Numbered from the stretch's first letter, positions 31,275 to 40,310 are shown. The stretch is 64,000 bases of DNA from Streptomyces anulatus (GCF_014650675.1 NZ_BMVK01000006.1:310001-374000), one strand, 5' to 3'. The notes: generated from the letters alone by a model not told the origin. Numbers and translations are program-made.

Positions 31275-32359
31275 CAGAAGACCACCACCGAGCGGAGGAC
31301 GTCGCCGTCGTGCATCCGGGCGAAGGCCTGCTCGATGTCGCCCAGGCCGATGGTCTCGGTGACGAAGGCGGCGAGGTCGAGGCGGCCCTGCTGGTGGAGG
31401 TCGACGAGCATCGGGAAGTCGCGGGAGGGCAGGCAGTCGCCGTACCAGGAGGACTTGAGCGAGCCGCCGCGGCCGAAGACGTCCAGGAGCGGCAGTTCGA
31501 GCTTCATGTCCGGGGTGGGGACGCCGACGAGGACGACCGTTCCGGCGAGGTCGCGGGCGTAGAAGGCCTGCTGGTAGGTCTCCGGGCGGCCGACGGCCTC
31601 GATGACGACGTCGGCGCCGTTGCCGTCGGTGAGGGCGCGGATGGCCTCGACCGGGTCGGTGGAGCGGGAGTTGACGGTGTGGGTGGCGCCCATCTTCTTC
31701 GCCGTCTCCAGCTTGCGGTCGTCGATGTCGACCGCGATGATCTTCGCCGCGCCGGCCAGCCGGGCTCCGGCGATGGCCGCGTCGCCGACGCCGCCGCAGC
31801 CGATGACGGCGACGGAGTCGCCCCGGCCGACCTGGCCGGTGTTGATGGCGGCGCCGATGCCCGCCATGACGCCGCAGCCGAGCAGTCCGGCGACGGCCGG
31901 GGAGACCTCGGGGTCGACCTTGGTGCACTGGCCGGAGGCGACGAGGGTCTTCTCGGCGAACGCGCCGATGCCCAGCGCGGGCGACAGCTCCGTGCCGTCG
32001 AGCAGCGTCATCTTCTGCTTGGCGTTGTGGGTGTCGAAGCAGTACCAGGGGCGGCCGCGCAGACAGGCGCGGCACTGGCCGCACACGGCACGCCAGTTGA
32101 GGACGACGAAGTCGCCGGGGGCGACGTCCGTGACGCCCTCGCCGACCGACTCCACGACGCCCGCCGCCTCATGGCCGAGGAGGAAGGGGAACTCGTCGTT
32201 GATGCCGCCCTGCTTGTAGTGCAGGTCGGTGTGGCAGACGCCGCACGCCTGGATCTTCACGACCGCCTCGCCGGGGCCGGGGTCCGGGATCACGATCGTC
32301 TCGACCCTGACCGGCTCGTTCTTCCCCGGTGCGATGACCCCTTGCACCTGCTGCGCCAT
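31274..32359 (-). CDS. mscR: S-(hydroxymethyl)mycothiol dehydrogenase / nitrosomycothiol reductase
   Basis: A 361-residue class III zinc alcohol dehydrogenase that oxidises the formaldehyde-mycothiol adduct with NAD and reduces S-nitrosomycothiol. Catalytic zinc ligands: Cys in ACGVCHTD, the His-Glu pair in LGHEAAG. The structural zinc is bound by the four cysteines of CGQCRACLRGRPWYCF. The nucleotide site is VIGCGGVGDAAIAGARLAGA. The MAQQVQGVIAPGKNEPVRVE start and length match mycothiol-dependent formaldehyde dehydrogenases. ATG 32359 follows GGGAGAG. It is the first gene of a two-gene operon with the metallo-hydrolase, and mshC lies 15 kb away in the same window. Confidence 0.93.
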   Translation of the reverse strand: MAQQVQGVIAPGKNEPVRVETIVIPDPGPGEAVVKIQACGVCHTDLHYKQGGINDEFPFLLGHEAAGVVESVGEGVTDVAPGDFVVLNWRAVCGQCRACLRGRPWYCFDTHNAKQKMTLLDGTELSPALGIGAFAEKTLVASGQCTKVDPEVSPAVAGLLGCGVMAGIGAAINTGQVGRGDSVAVIGCGGVGDAAIAGARLAGAAKIIAVDIDDRKLETAKKMGATHTVNSRSTDPVEAIRALTDGNGADVVIEAVGRPETYQQAFYARDLAGTVVLVGVPTPDMKLELPLLDVFGRGGSLKSSWYGDCLPSRDFPMLVDLHQQGRLDLAAFVTETIGLGDIEQAFARMHDGDVLRSVVVF

Positions 32360-32455
32360 AACCGTGCTCTCCCTGTTCCTGAGCTTTCGCGAAGATCGAT
32401 CGCGGCCAACCGTACGCCTCGGGGGCCGGGTCCCGCGCCGCGTCGCGCGGAAGCC

Positions 32456-33157
32456 CTACGGGGCGAGGACGTCCAGCTCGTGCAGGGCGCCGACCGCGAT
32501 CTCCTTGGTGATCCGTTCGGCGGCCTCCGGGTCGCCCTCGCGGACCGCCTCGGCGAGCCGGACGTGCAGGGTGACGGCGGCCGGGTCGGGGTCCTCGAAC
32601 ATCACCTGGTGGTGGGTGCGGCCCGCGAGGACCTCGGCGACGACGTCCCCGAGCCGGGCGAACATCTCGTTGCCGGAGGCGTTGAGGACGATCCGGTGGA
32701 AGGCGATGTCGTGTTCGAGGTAGCCCTCCAGCTGCTGGCCGCGCGAGGTGGCGACCATGCCGAGGGCGCGTTCGGTGAGCTCGGCGCACTGCTCGGCGGT
32801 GGCGTGGCGGGCGGCGAGGCCCGCCGCGACCGGTTCGATCGCGGAGCGCAGCACGGTGAGGGAGCGCAGCTGGCGGGGGCGGTCGGCGCCGGCGAGGCGC
32901 CAGCGGATGACCTGGGGGTCGTAGACGTTCCAGGTCTCGGTGGGGCGGACCGTCACGCCGACGCGGCGGCGGGACTCGACCAGGTGCATCGACTCCAGGA
33001 CCCGGACCACTTCGCGCACGACCGTACGGGAGACGTCGAAGCGCTGGGCGAGCTCGTCGGTGCGCAGGACGCTGCCGGGCGGGAACCGGCCGGAGGAGAT
33101 CTCCAGACCCAGGGTGTCCAGCACATGTGTATGCAGCCCCTGGCTCTGTGTGGTCAT
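32456..33157 (-). CDS. gntR: GntR-family regulator of gluconate genes
   Basis: A 233-residue FadR-subfamily GntR regulator. N-terminal winged helix (about 8-75) with LRTDELAQRFDVSRTVVREVVRVLESMHLV; C-terminal all-helical FCD domain (about 95-225) with metal-binding histidines in EHDIAFHRIVL and LHVRLAEAV. It is divergent from gntK-gntP, the gluconate kinase and permease, so it is most likely the gluconate-responsive repressor of those genes and itself. Inverted repeats that could be its operators lie in the shared gap. ATG 33157 is well placed for the family. Confidence 0.9.
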   Translation of the reverse strand: MTTQSQGLHTHVLDTLGLEISSGRFPPGSVLRTDELAQRFDVSRTVVREVVRVLESMHLVESRRRVGVTVRPTETWNVYDPQVIRWRLAGADRPRQLRSLTVLRSAIEPVAAGLAARHATAEQCAELTERALGMVATSRGQQLEGYLEHDIAFHRIVLNASGNEMFARLGDVVAEVLAGRTHHQVMFEDPDPAAVTLHVRLAEAVREGDPEAAERITKEIAVGALHELDVLAP

Positions 33158-33193
33158 GGGTCAAGCCTACGGGGCGACCCTCGGGAACAATAA

Positions 33194-33232
33194 GTACGAC
33201 GTTTACGTCACAGCCTCTTGAATAAGTCGTAC
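33194..33232. promoter_or_regulatory. gntR-gntK divergent operator region
   Basis: GTACGAC (33194-33200) and GTCGTAC (33226-33232) form a perfect 7-bp inverted repeat over 25 nt, each preceded by TAA/AATAA. Inside it, GACGT-TT-ACGTC (33198-33209) is a second palindrome. The AT-rich TTGAAT (33219-33224) could be the -35 of gntK. Consistent with GntR binding at both promoters; not proven. Confidence 0.5.
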
Positions 33233-33289
33233 CTAATAGGTTTCAGTAGCGCGACGGACCGATGTCGAAGAAGACAGCGAGACACCCCC

Positions 33290-33817
33290 ATGAACACCGC
33301 ACCCCCCGTGAACACCCCCCACGTCGTCGTGGTGATGGGCGTAGCAGGAACCGGCAAGACCACGATCGGTCCCCTGCTCGCCGCCGAACTCGGCGTTCCG
33401 TACGCCGAGGGCGACGACTTCCATCCCCCGGCGAACATCGCCAAGATGTCGGCCGGCACCCCGTTGGACGACGACGACCGGTGGCCCTGGCTGGATGCCA
33501 TCGGCACGTGGGCGCACGAGCGGGCGGGGCTCGGCGGGGTCGTCTCCAGCTCCGCGCTCAAGCGGGTCTACCGGGACCGGCTGCGGGACGGGGCGCCGGA
33601 CGCCCTCTTCCTGCATCTGACCGGTGACCGGGCGCTGATCGAGGAGCGGATGGCGGACCGCAAGGGCCACTTCATGCCCACCGCACTGCTCGACTCGCAG
33701 TTCGCGACGCTGCAGCCGCTCCAGGCCGACGAGGCCGGGGTGAGCGTCGACGTGTCCGGCACTCCTGAGGAAATCACCCGGCGAGCCGTCGCCGCACTGC
33801 GCCGGCTCGATAGTTAA
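33290..33817 (+). CDS. gntK: Gluconokinase
   Basis: Phosphorylates D-gluconate to 6-phosphogluconate with ATP, feeding the pentose phosphate pathway. The 175-residue protein has the P-loop VMGVAGTGKTTIGPLLA near residue 20, the substrate segment EGDDFHPPANIAKMSAGTPL, SSSALKRVYRDRLR and the lid DRKGHFMPTALLDSQ, all standard for thermoresistant-type gluconokinases. ATG 33290 has only a weak ribosome site; GTG 33308 is an alternative that keeps all motifs. The stop is 11 nt before gntP, so they form an operon, divergent from gntR. Confidence 0.95.
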   Translation: MNTAPPVNTPHVVVVMGVAGTGKTTIGPLLAAELGVPYAEGDDFHPPANIAKMSAGTPLDDDDRWPWLDAIGTWAHERAGLGGVVSSSALKRVYRDRLRDGAPDALFLHLTGDRALIEERMADRKGHFMPTALLDSQFATLQPLQADEAGVSVDVSGTPEEITRRAVAALRRLDS

Positions 33818-33828
33818 GGACCATTACC

Positions 33829-35226
33829 GTGACCAGTCTCAGCGTCGAGATGCTGGCAGCGGAAGCCGCCGAACCGATCACCTCGGCAGGCAACGCTCAG
33901 TTGGGCATCGCCGTCCTGGCGGGCATCGCCGTCATCGTTCTCCTCATCACCAAGCTCAAGATGCACGCGTTCCTGGCGCTGACCATCGGTTCGCTGGCAC
34001 TCGGCTCCTTCGCGGGAGCCGCCCCGGCCGACACGATTCTCAGCTTCACCAAGGGCCTCGGCTCCACCGTCGCGGGCGTGGGCGTCCTGATCGCGCTCGG
34101 CGCGATCCTCGGCAAACTGCTCGCCGACTCGGGCGGGGCCGACCAGGTCGTCGACACCATCCTCGCGAAGGCGAGCGGCCGGGTCATGCCCTGGGCGATG
34201 GTCCTGATCGCCTCGATCATCGGCCTGCCGCTGTTCTTCGAGGTCGGGATCGTGCTGATGATCCCGGTGGTACTGCTCGTCGCCAAGCGCGGCAACTACT
34301 CCCTGATGCGGATCGGCATCCCGGCGCTGGCCGGGCTCTCCGTGATGCACGGGCTGATCCCGCCGCACCCCGGCCCGCTGGTCGCGATCGACGCCCTGGA
34401 CGCCAATCTCGGCGTGACGCTGGCGCTCGGTGTGCTGGTCGCCATCCCGACGGTGATCATCGCCGGTCCGGTGTTCTCCCGCTACGCCGCACGCTGGGTG
34501 GACATCAAGCCGCCGGAGAACATGATCCCGCAGCGCCCCTCCGAGGACCTGGACCGCCGTCCGAGCTTCGGCGCGACCCTGGCGACCATCCTGCTGCCGG
34601 TCGTCCTGATGCTGCTGAACGCGCTCGTCGAGATCGTGGTCGACAACCCCGAGAACGGCCTCCAGAAGGTCACCATGGTCATCGGCTCGCCGCTGATCGC
34701 CCTGCTCGCGGCCGTCCTCGTCGGGATGTTCACGCTCGGCCGGGCAGCCGGGTTCACCAAGGACCGGATCGCCGGCACCGTGGAGAAGTCCCTCGCCCCG
34801 ATCGCCGGGATCCTGCTCATCGTCGGCGCGGGCGGCGGCTTCAAGCAGACGCTGATCGACGCCGGAGTGGGCCAGATGATCCTGGAGTTCTCCGAGAACT
34901 GGTCGATCCCGGCCCTGCTGCTCGGCTGGCTGATCGCCGTCGCGATCCGCCTCGCCACCGGCTCGGCCACCGTCGCCACCATCTCGGCCGCCGGTCTGGT
35001 CGCCCCGCTGGCCGCCGACATGTCGACCTCGCACGCGGCTCTGCTGGTGCTAGCGATCGGCGCCGGTTCGCTCTTCTTCAGCCATGTGAACGACGCCGGG
35101 TTCTGGCTGGTGAAGGAGTACTTCGGCATGGACGTCGGCCAGACCCTGAAGACCTGGTCGGTGATGGAGACGATCATCTCCGTGGTGGCCATGGCCTTCA
35201 TCATGCTGCTGTCGCTGCTGCTGTAG
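33829..35226 (+). CDS. gntP: Gluconate permease (GntP family)
   Basis: A 465-residue inner-membrane gluconate:H+ symporter of the GntP family. About 12-14 hydrophobic segments can be followed; family stretches include LSVMHGLIPPHPGPL, GAGGGFKQTLIDAG, ATGSATVATISAAGLVAPL and FSHVNDAGFWLVKEYFGM. GTG 33829 has AAGGA 8 nt upstream. It is the second gene of the gntK-gntP operon and is closed by a very long hairpin. Confidence 0.95.
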   Translation: MTSLSVEMLAAEAAEPITSAGNAQLGIAVLAGIAVIVLLITKLKMHAFLALTIGSLALGSFAGAAPADTILSFTKGLGSTVAGVGVLIALGAILGKLLADSGGADQVVDTILAKASGRVMPWAMVLIASIIGLPLFFEVGIVLMIPVVLLVAKRGNYSLMRIGIPALAGLSVMHGLIPPHPGPLVAIDALDANLGVTLALGVLVAIPTVIIAGPVFSRYAARWVDIKPPENMIPQRPSEDLDRRPSFGATLATILLPVVLMLLNALVEIVVDNPENGLQKVTMVIGSPLIALLAAVLVGMFTLGRAAGFTKDRIAGTVEKSLAPIAGILLIVGAGGGFKQTLIDAGVGQMILEFSENWSIPALLLGWLIAVAIRLATGSATVATISAAGLVAPLAADMSTSHAALLVLAIGAGSLFFSHVNDAGFWLVKEYFGMDVGQTLKTWSVMETIISVVAMAFIMLLSLLL

Positions 35227-35253
35227 CGGGGCCCGTCCTCGTAACGCGTGCAG

Positions 35254-35309
35254 ACGCGTACAGGTGCGCCCGCCCCGGGACCGTCCGGGGCGGGCGCACC
35301 TGTACGCGT
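35254..35309. terminator. Bidirectional terminator after gntP
   Basis: A perfect 25-bp stem (35254-35278 with 35285-35309) and a 6-nt loop, between gntP and the convergent APC permease gene. The longest perfect terminator stem in the window. Confidence 0.93.
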
Positions 35310-35328
35310 ACGGGGGTGTACGGAGATG

Positions 35329-36900
35329 TCAGCGGCGGGCGGACTCGCTCTCGGCGGCCTTCTCCAGCTGGAACGCCTCGTTGCCGAGGCCGATCCTCGC
35401 GTGCACCTCGGGCTTGACCGAGCGCAGCACCGCCCCGTACACGAGGCCTCCGGCGAGCGCGAGGAGGATCACGCCCGGCAGCAGCCAGTCGAGGGCCGAG
35501 CCGGGGCCCGAGCCGACGAGGACGTCGAAGTCGCGGACGGTGAAGACGGCGATCGTCAGGAGCGCCAGTCCGGCGAGGGCGGAGGCGACCAGGCGCGGGG
35601 CCTGCGCGCGGCCCGCGCCGCGCTTGACGAAGAAGGCGATGACGGCGAAGGAGGCGGCGGCCATCAGCAGGATGACGCCGAGCGCCCCGACGTTGCCCAT
35701 CCAGGTGAACAGCCGCAGGACGGGGGCGGTGGGGTCGCCGACCGGGTTGTCGTCGGTGACGGCGAAGACCAGCACGATCACGACGGAGACGACGGTCTGG
35801 AGCAGCGAACCGGTGCCGGGGGCGCCGCTCGCCCGGTTGGTGCGGCCGAAGCGGGCCGGCAGCAGCCCCTCGCGGCCCATCGCGAACGCGTAGCGGGCGA
35901 CGACGTTGTGGAAGCTGAGGAGCGCGGCGAACATCCCGGTGACGAAGAGGACGTGCAGGATGTCGGTGAAGGTGGAGCCGAGCCGCTCCTCGGTGAGGCC
36001 GAACAGCATGCCGGGGCCCTCCTTGAGGGAGGTGTCGGCGATGGAGCCGGGTCCGGCGGCGACGGTCAGGGCCCAGGAGCTGATCGCCAGGAACAGCGCG
36101 GCGTAGCCCACCGCGAGGAACATCACCCGGGACACCACGATCTGCGGGCGGCTCGTCTCCTCCGCGTACACCGGGGCCTGCTCGAAGCCGACGAACGCGG
36201 CGATGCAGAAGCAGAGCGCGGTGCCGAGCCCCGCGCCGGTGAGGGTCTCGGGATTGAAGGCGTGCAGCGACAGGCCCTCCGGGCCCGGCTTGCTCACGGC
36301 GGCGATGTCGAAGATCACGACGAGGGCGCACTCGATGACCAGCAGGACGCCGAGCACCTTGGCGTTGAGGTCGATCTTCAGCCAGCCGAGGACGCCGACG
36401 ACGGCCGCCGCGACCAGGGCCGGAATCCACCACGCCAGCTCGATGTCGAGATACGTGGCGAAGATGCCGGAGACCTCGAAGCCGAGGATCCCGTAGATGC
36501 CGACCTGCATCGCGCTGTACGCCACCAGCGCCACGAGCGAGGCTCCGGCGCCGGCGGTCGGGCCGAGCCCGCGGGCGATGTACGCGTAGAACGCGCCGGC
36601 GTTGTGGACGTGCCGGCTCATCTCCGCGTAGCCGACGCCGAACAGCATCAGGACGACACCCAGGATGATGTAGAGCAGTGGCTGACCGACGATGCCCATC
36701 ACGCCGAAGACCGTGGGCATCACTCCGGCGACCACCATCAGGGGGGCGCTGGCCGCGACGACCGACAGCAGGAGGCCGGGAGTGCCGAGCCGGTTCGCCC
36801 GCAGGGCGCGTTCCTCGCCCTTGTAGGTGTTGATCCCGCCGGTATCGGCCGTCCCCCTCGTGGTGCCGGTATCGCTGGAAAATGAACTGCCGGTCGACAT
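35329..36900 (-). CDS. APC-superfamily amino-acid permease
   Basis: A 523-residue membrane transporter of the amino acid-polyamine-organocation superfamily. After a 40-residue polar N-terminus about 12 membrane helices follow. Family signatures include VVAASAPLMVVAGVMPTVFG in helix 1, EMSRHVHNAGAFYAYIARGLG in helix 3 and CIAAFVGFEQAPVYAEET in helix 6. Substrate specificity is not readable. ATG 36900 has GGAAGGGA upstream. The next gene upstream (a hypothetical) ends 46 nt away, so they may be co-transcribed. Confidence 0.9.
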   Translation of the reverse strand: MSTGSSFSSDTGTTRGTADTGGINTYKGEERALRANRLGTPGLLLSVVAASAPLMVVAGVMPTVFGVMGIVGQPLLYIILGVVLMLFGVGYAEMSRHVHNAGAFYAYIARGLGPTAGAGASLVALVAYSAMQVGIYGILGFEVSGIFATYLDIELAWWIPALVAAAVVGVLGWLKIDLNAKVLGVLLVIECALVVIFDIAAVSKPGPEGLSLHAFNPETLTGAGLGTALCFCIAAFVGFEQAPVYAEETSRPQIVVSRVMFLAVGYAALFLAISSWALTVAAGPGSIADTSLKEGPGMLFGLTEERLGSTFTDILHVLFVTGMFAALLSFHNVVARYAFAMGREGLLPARFGRTNRASGAPGTGSLLQTVVSVVIVLVFAVTDDNPVGDPTAPVLRLFTWMGNVGALGVILLMAAASFAVIAFFVKRGAGRAQAPRLVASALAGLALLTIAVFTVRDFDVLVGSGPGSALDWLLPGVILLALAGGLVYGAVLRSVKPEVHARIGLGNEAFQLEKAAESESARR

Positions 36901-36946
36901 GGCGGGATGGGTCCCTTCCTGGTGGTGGGGTGGTGCCTTTCGTGGA

Positions 36947-37918
36947 TCACGGGGTGCCGAGCGCGTAGGAGCGGGCGGCGACGAACGCGGCGTGCGGCTC
37001 CCGGCCCGTGTACGACCAGGGCGCGGCGGTGGCGTAGGAGCCGATGCGGTGGAAGAGGGCGGCGGCCTCGGCGGGCCGCCCCTCGCAGACCTTGGCGTGC
37101 GCCAGGAAGTTCAGGTCGAGACGGTGGCGCGGGTGGTCCTCGCGCTCCCATTCCAGCCACCAGTCGAAGGCGGCCTTCATCACCTGGCGGGCCCGGCGGC
37201 CGGACCAGTGCTCGGAGACCCCCGGGTCCTCGGACTCGATGCCGGCGGCGACCAGGACGCGGTAGCGCTCGGCGTGGGCGATGACCGGGAGCACGGCCAA
37301 CGGGGAGTCGGCGGGGGCCAGTTCGGCGGCCCAGGCGGCGAAGTCGTACACCTCGTGGAGGGGGTCGTGGCCGCTCTCGGGGTTGCTCTCGGCCAGCAGA
37401 GCGGTCATCACATGGTGGGCGTGATGGTGGTCGGGGTGGCGGGAGCGCACCTCCTCGAAGAGCCTGCCGGTCTCGTCCGCCCCGTCGTCGCGGCCCCGGT
37501 CCAGGAGGAGCAGCGCCAGCCAGGGGGTGGGGTCGTCGGGGATGAGGCGGGCGGCGGCCAGGCAGGCCTCCCGGGCGCGGGCGGCGTCGTTCGCCTTGGC
37601 CTTGGGCCGTAGCGCGCGGGCGACCCGGGCGCAGCCGAGCAGGACGGCGGCGTCGGCGCTCTCGGGTTCGACGAGCAGCCAGTCACCGGCCCAGTCCACG
37701 GCGGACGGGGTCTCGGCGAGGGCCAGAAGTCGATGTCCGCGGCGGTCCCAGTCCCGCCCGGTGCCCACCAGCAGGGTGCGGGCCTCGGACCATCTGCCCT
37801 GAACGAACTGGCCGCGTGCGGCGATGAGTTCATCGTCGTCGAGGGCCGGGTCGAAGACGTGGTCCGAGCGGCTGCCCCGACGGCGGGAGCGGCCCAGGGG
37901 CGGCGGAGGCGGGGGCAT
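36947..37918 (-). CDS. Hypothetical TPR-like protein
   Basis: A 323-residue soluble, mainly helical protein I cannot assign. After an N-terminal Pro/Arg tract it contains repeated helix pairs resembling tetratricopeptide units (DDELIAARGQFVQGRWSEAR, AREACLAAARLIPDDPTPW and LNFLAHAKVCEGRPAEAAAL). DHHHAHHVM is a striking His cluster near residue 165. No signal peptide or membrane segment is seen. ATG 37918 was preferred over a start 21 codons earlier because of GAAAGAAG about 10 nt upstream. It precedes the APC permease on the same strand with a 46-nt gap. Function unknown; a scaffold role is a guess. Confidence 0.75.
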   Translation of the reverse strand: MPPPPPPLGRSRRRGSRSDHVFDPALDDDELIAARGQFVQGRWSEARTLLVGTGRDWDRRGHRLLALAETPSAVDWAGDWLLVEPESADAAVLLGCARVARALRPKAKANDAARAREACLAAARLIPDDPTPWLALLLLDRGRDDGADETGRLFEEVRSRHPDHHHAHHVMTALLAESNPESGHDPLHEVYDFAAWAAELAPADSPLAVLPVIAHAERYRVLVAAGIESEDPGVSEHWSGRRARQVMKAAFDWWLEWEREDHPRHRLDLNFLAHAKVCEGRPAEAAALFHRIGSYATAAPWSYTGREPHAAFVAARSYALGTP

Positions 37919-38122
37919 GCCGCAGGCTTCTTTCGATGCGGTGTGCGAGCGGATGATCGCGCACAGCAAAGCGGCACGCAATGCTCCACGTCAAGGGGCG
38001 CCTAGTGTCAACTCTGTTCACTTTTTGGCTACTTGGCTGGAATTCATCCCGTCGGGCGGGGTGTTCGCACAGCGTGCGGCGGGGGCGGGGGGGCGCGGAG
38101 TGGCGCCTGACACACTGAGGAC

Positions 38123-38548
38123 ATGGAACCTCGCGAACCGCTCAGCCCCTTCCTTCTCGCCTTTCCCGGGCCGTTGCGCGATCAACTGGTCGCGGCGGTC
38201 CTCTCCGGCGAAAAGGTGTCCACCTCCGGGCTGTTGGCCGAGTACGAACGGGAGCAGGAAGAGCTTCCCCCGGTGGGCGAACGGTCCGCGCTGATCGACT
38301 CGGAGGGGCGGGAGGTGGCGTTGCTGGAGCTGACCGGCGTACGGGTGCTGCCGCTCGGGGAGGTGGATCTGCAGCATGCGCTCGACGAGGGCGAGGGATA
38401 CCGGTCGGTGGCCGAGTGGCGGGCGGGGCACGAGCGGTTCTGGCACAGCGAGGAGATGCGGGAGGCGTTGGGGGATCCCGGGTTCACGGTGAACGACGCG
38501 ACGCTGATCGTCGCGGAGCGGTTCCGGGTGGTCGAGCGGTTGGGGTGA
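38123..38548 (+). CDS. ASCH-domain protein
   Basis: A 141-residue single-domain protein of the ASCH (YqfB-like, PUA-fold) family. Features that fit: SGEKVSTSGLLAEYE (cf. G-x-K-x2-T), PPVGERSALIDSEGREVALLELTGVRVLPLGEVDLQ and EGYRSVAEWRAGHERFW. ASCH proteins are thought to bind RNA or modified nucleosides; some are N4-acetylcytidine amidohydrolases. ATG 38123 lies 13 nt after a GC-rich stretch with no clear ribosome site. Stands alone. Confidence 0.82.
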   Translation: MEPREPLSPFLLAFPGPLRDQLVAAVLSGEKVSTSGLLAEYEREQEELPPVGERSALIDSEGREVALLELTGVRVLPLGEVDLQHALDEGEGYRSVAEWRAGHERFWHSEEMREALGDPGFTVNDATLIVAERFRVVERLG

Positions 38549-38576
38549 CTTCGGAGCTCCGCCCCGGACCCCGCTC

Positions 38577-38600
38577 CTCAATCGCCGGAGGGGCTTGAAT
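38577..38600 (+). repeat. Streptomyces-type intergenic repeat unit
   Basis: TCAATCGCCGGAGGGGCTTGA (within 38579-38599) is a variant of the repeat family found three times near 63.6-63.75 kb (TCCTCAAACGCCGGACGGGCT). It lies between two convergent genes and has short complementary ends (TCAA/TTGA). Confidence 0.55.
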
Positions 38601-38651
38601 TACCGGCCCCGCCCTCGATGGTCGGAAGGGGCGCGGCCCCGGTCGGCCGCG

Positions 38652-40310
38652 TTACGCCGTCGCTTCCGCCGCCGCCCTGCCCGCCGCCCTGCCGGAGAAG
38701 ATGCAGCCGCCCAGGAACGTGCCCTCCAGGGAGCGGTAGCCGTGGACTCCGCCGCCGCCGAAGCCCGCGGCCTCGCCCGCCGCGTACAGGCCGGGGAGGG
38801 GGGCGCCGTCGGCGGTCAGGACGCGGGAGGACAGGTCCGTCTCCAGGCCGCCCAGGGACTTGCGGGTGAGGATGTTGAGGCGGACGGCGATCAGCGGGCC
38901 CGCCGCCGGGTCCAGGACGCGGTGCGGTTTCGCGGTGCGGATGAGGCGGTCGCCCAGATAGGCGCGGGCCCCGTGGATCGCGGTGACCTGGAGGTCCTTG
39001 GTGAAGGGGTTGGCGATCTCACGGTCGCGGGCGGTGATCTCGCGGCGCAGGCTCTCCTCGTCGATGAGGTCGTCGCCGGTGACCGCGTTCATGCCCCGGA
39101 CCAGCGCGCCGAGGTCCTTCTCGACGACGAAGTCGACACCGTGGTCCATGAACGCCTTGACCGGCGCGGGCACGTCCGCGCGGGCCCGGCCGATCACGTC
39201 GCGGACCGACTTGCCGGTCAGGTCGGGGTTCTGCTCGGAGCCGGAGAGCGCGAACTCCTTGCCGATGATGCGCTGGTTGAGCACGAACCAGGTGTAGCCG
39301 TGGCCGGATCCCATGATGTGTTCGAGGGTGCCGAGCGTGTCGAAGCCCGGGAAGAGCGGGACCGGCAGCCGCTTGCCGCGCGCGTCCAGCCAGAGGGACG
39401 AGGGGCCGGGCAGGATCCGGATGCCGTGCCGCGCCCAGATCGGGTTCCAGTTCTCGATGCCTTCGGTGTAGTGCCACATCCGGTCGCGGTTGATGTGGTG
39501 CGCGCCCGCCTTCTCGGCGATGCCGAGCATCAGCCCGTCGACGTGCGCGGGCACCCCGGACAGCATCTTCCCGGGCGGGGTGCCCAGGCGCTCGGGCCAC
39601 TGGGAGCGGACCAGGTCGTGGTTACCGCCGATGCCGCCGGAGGTGACGATCACCGCCTGGGCCTTCAGTTCGAAGGCACCGGCGACCTCCCGGCCGCTCG
39701 CGGTTCCGCGCTCGGCCCCGCTGGGCTCCAGGATCTCGCCGGTGACCGTGTCGAGCGCCCCGGCGGTACGGGCGAGGCCGGTGACCCGGTGGCGGAACCT
39801 CAGCTGGACGAGCCCCTTGGCGACGCCCGCGCGGACCCGCCGTTCGAAGGGGGCGACGACGCCGGGGCCGGTGCCCCAGGTGATGTGGAAGCGGGGTACG
39901 GAGTTCCCGTGGCCCATCGCGTCGTAGCCGCCGCGTTCCGCCCAACCGACGACCGGGAAGATTCGCAGCCCCTGCTGGTGCAGCCAGGAGCGCTTCTCGC
40001 CGGCGGCGAAGTCGACGTACGCCTCGGCCCACTTGCGCGGCCAGCGGTCCTCCTCCTCGCGGTCGAAGCCCGCCGTGCCGTACCAGTCCTGGAGGGCCAG
40101 CTCCCGGCTGTCCTTGATCCGCAGCCGGCGCTGTTCGGGCGAATCCACGAGGAAGAGGCCGCCGAAGGACCAGTGCGCCTGGCCGCCGATGGACTGCTCG
40201 GGCTCCTGGTCGAGGAGGATCACGGAACGGCCGGCGTCGACCAGTTCGGCGGTGGCCACGAGCCCGGCGAGTCCTGCCCCGATCACGATCACATCAGCGT
40301 CGTACGCCAT
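38652..40310 (-). CDS. FAD-binding dehydrogenase (KstD/fumarate reductase-like)
   Basis: A 552-residue flavoprotein of the fumarate reductase/3-ketosteroid dehydrogenase superfamily. N-terminal dinucleotide fold ADVIVIGAGLAGLVATAELV, then SIGGQAHWSFGGLFLVDSPEQ, AVIVTSGGIGGNHDLVRSQWP and a C-terminal flavin segment LPGLYAAGEAAGFGGGGVHG. It is of the type usually annotated as a putative FAD-binding dehydrogenase; the ketosteroid active-site tyrosines cannot be confirmed, so the substrate is open. ATG 40310 is preferred; ATG 40319, three codons earlier, is equally possible. Single gene, divergent from the NUDIX gene. Confidence 0.88.
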   Translation of the reverse strand: MAYDADVIVIGAGLAGLVATAELVDAGRSVILLDQEPEQSIGGQAHWSFGGLFLVDSPEQRRLRIKDSRELALQDWYGTAGFDREEEDRWPRKWAEAYVDFAAGEKRSWLHQQGLRIFPVVGWAERGGYDAMGHGNSVPRFHITWGTGPGVVAPFERRVRAGVAKGLVQLRFRHRVTGLARTAGALDTVTGEILEPSGAERGTASGREVAGAFELKAQAVIVTSGGIGGNHDLVRSQWPERLGTPPGKMLSGVPAHVDGLMLGIAEKAGAHHINRDRMWHYTEGIENWNPIWARHGIRILPGPSSLWLDARGKRLPVPLFPGFDTLGTLEHIMGSGHGYTWFVLNQRIIGKEFALSGSEQNPDLTGKSVRDVIGRARADVPAPVKAFMDHGVDFVVEKDLGALVRGMNAVTGDDLIDEESLRREITARDREIANPFTKDLQVTAIHGARAYLGDRLIRTAKPHRVLDPAAGPLIAVRLNILTRKSLGGLETDLSSRVLTADGAPLPGLYAAGEAAGFGGGGVHGYRSLEGTFLGGCIFSGRAAGRAAAEATA

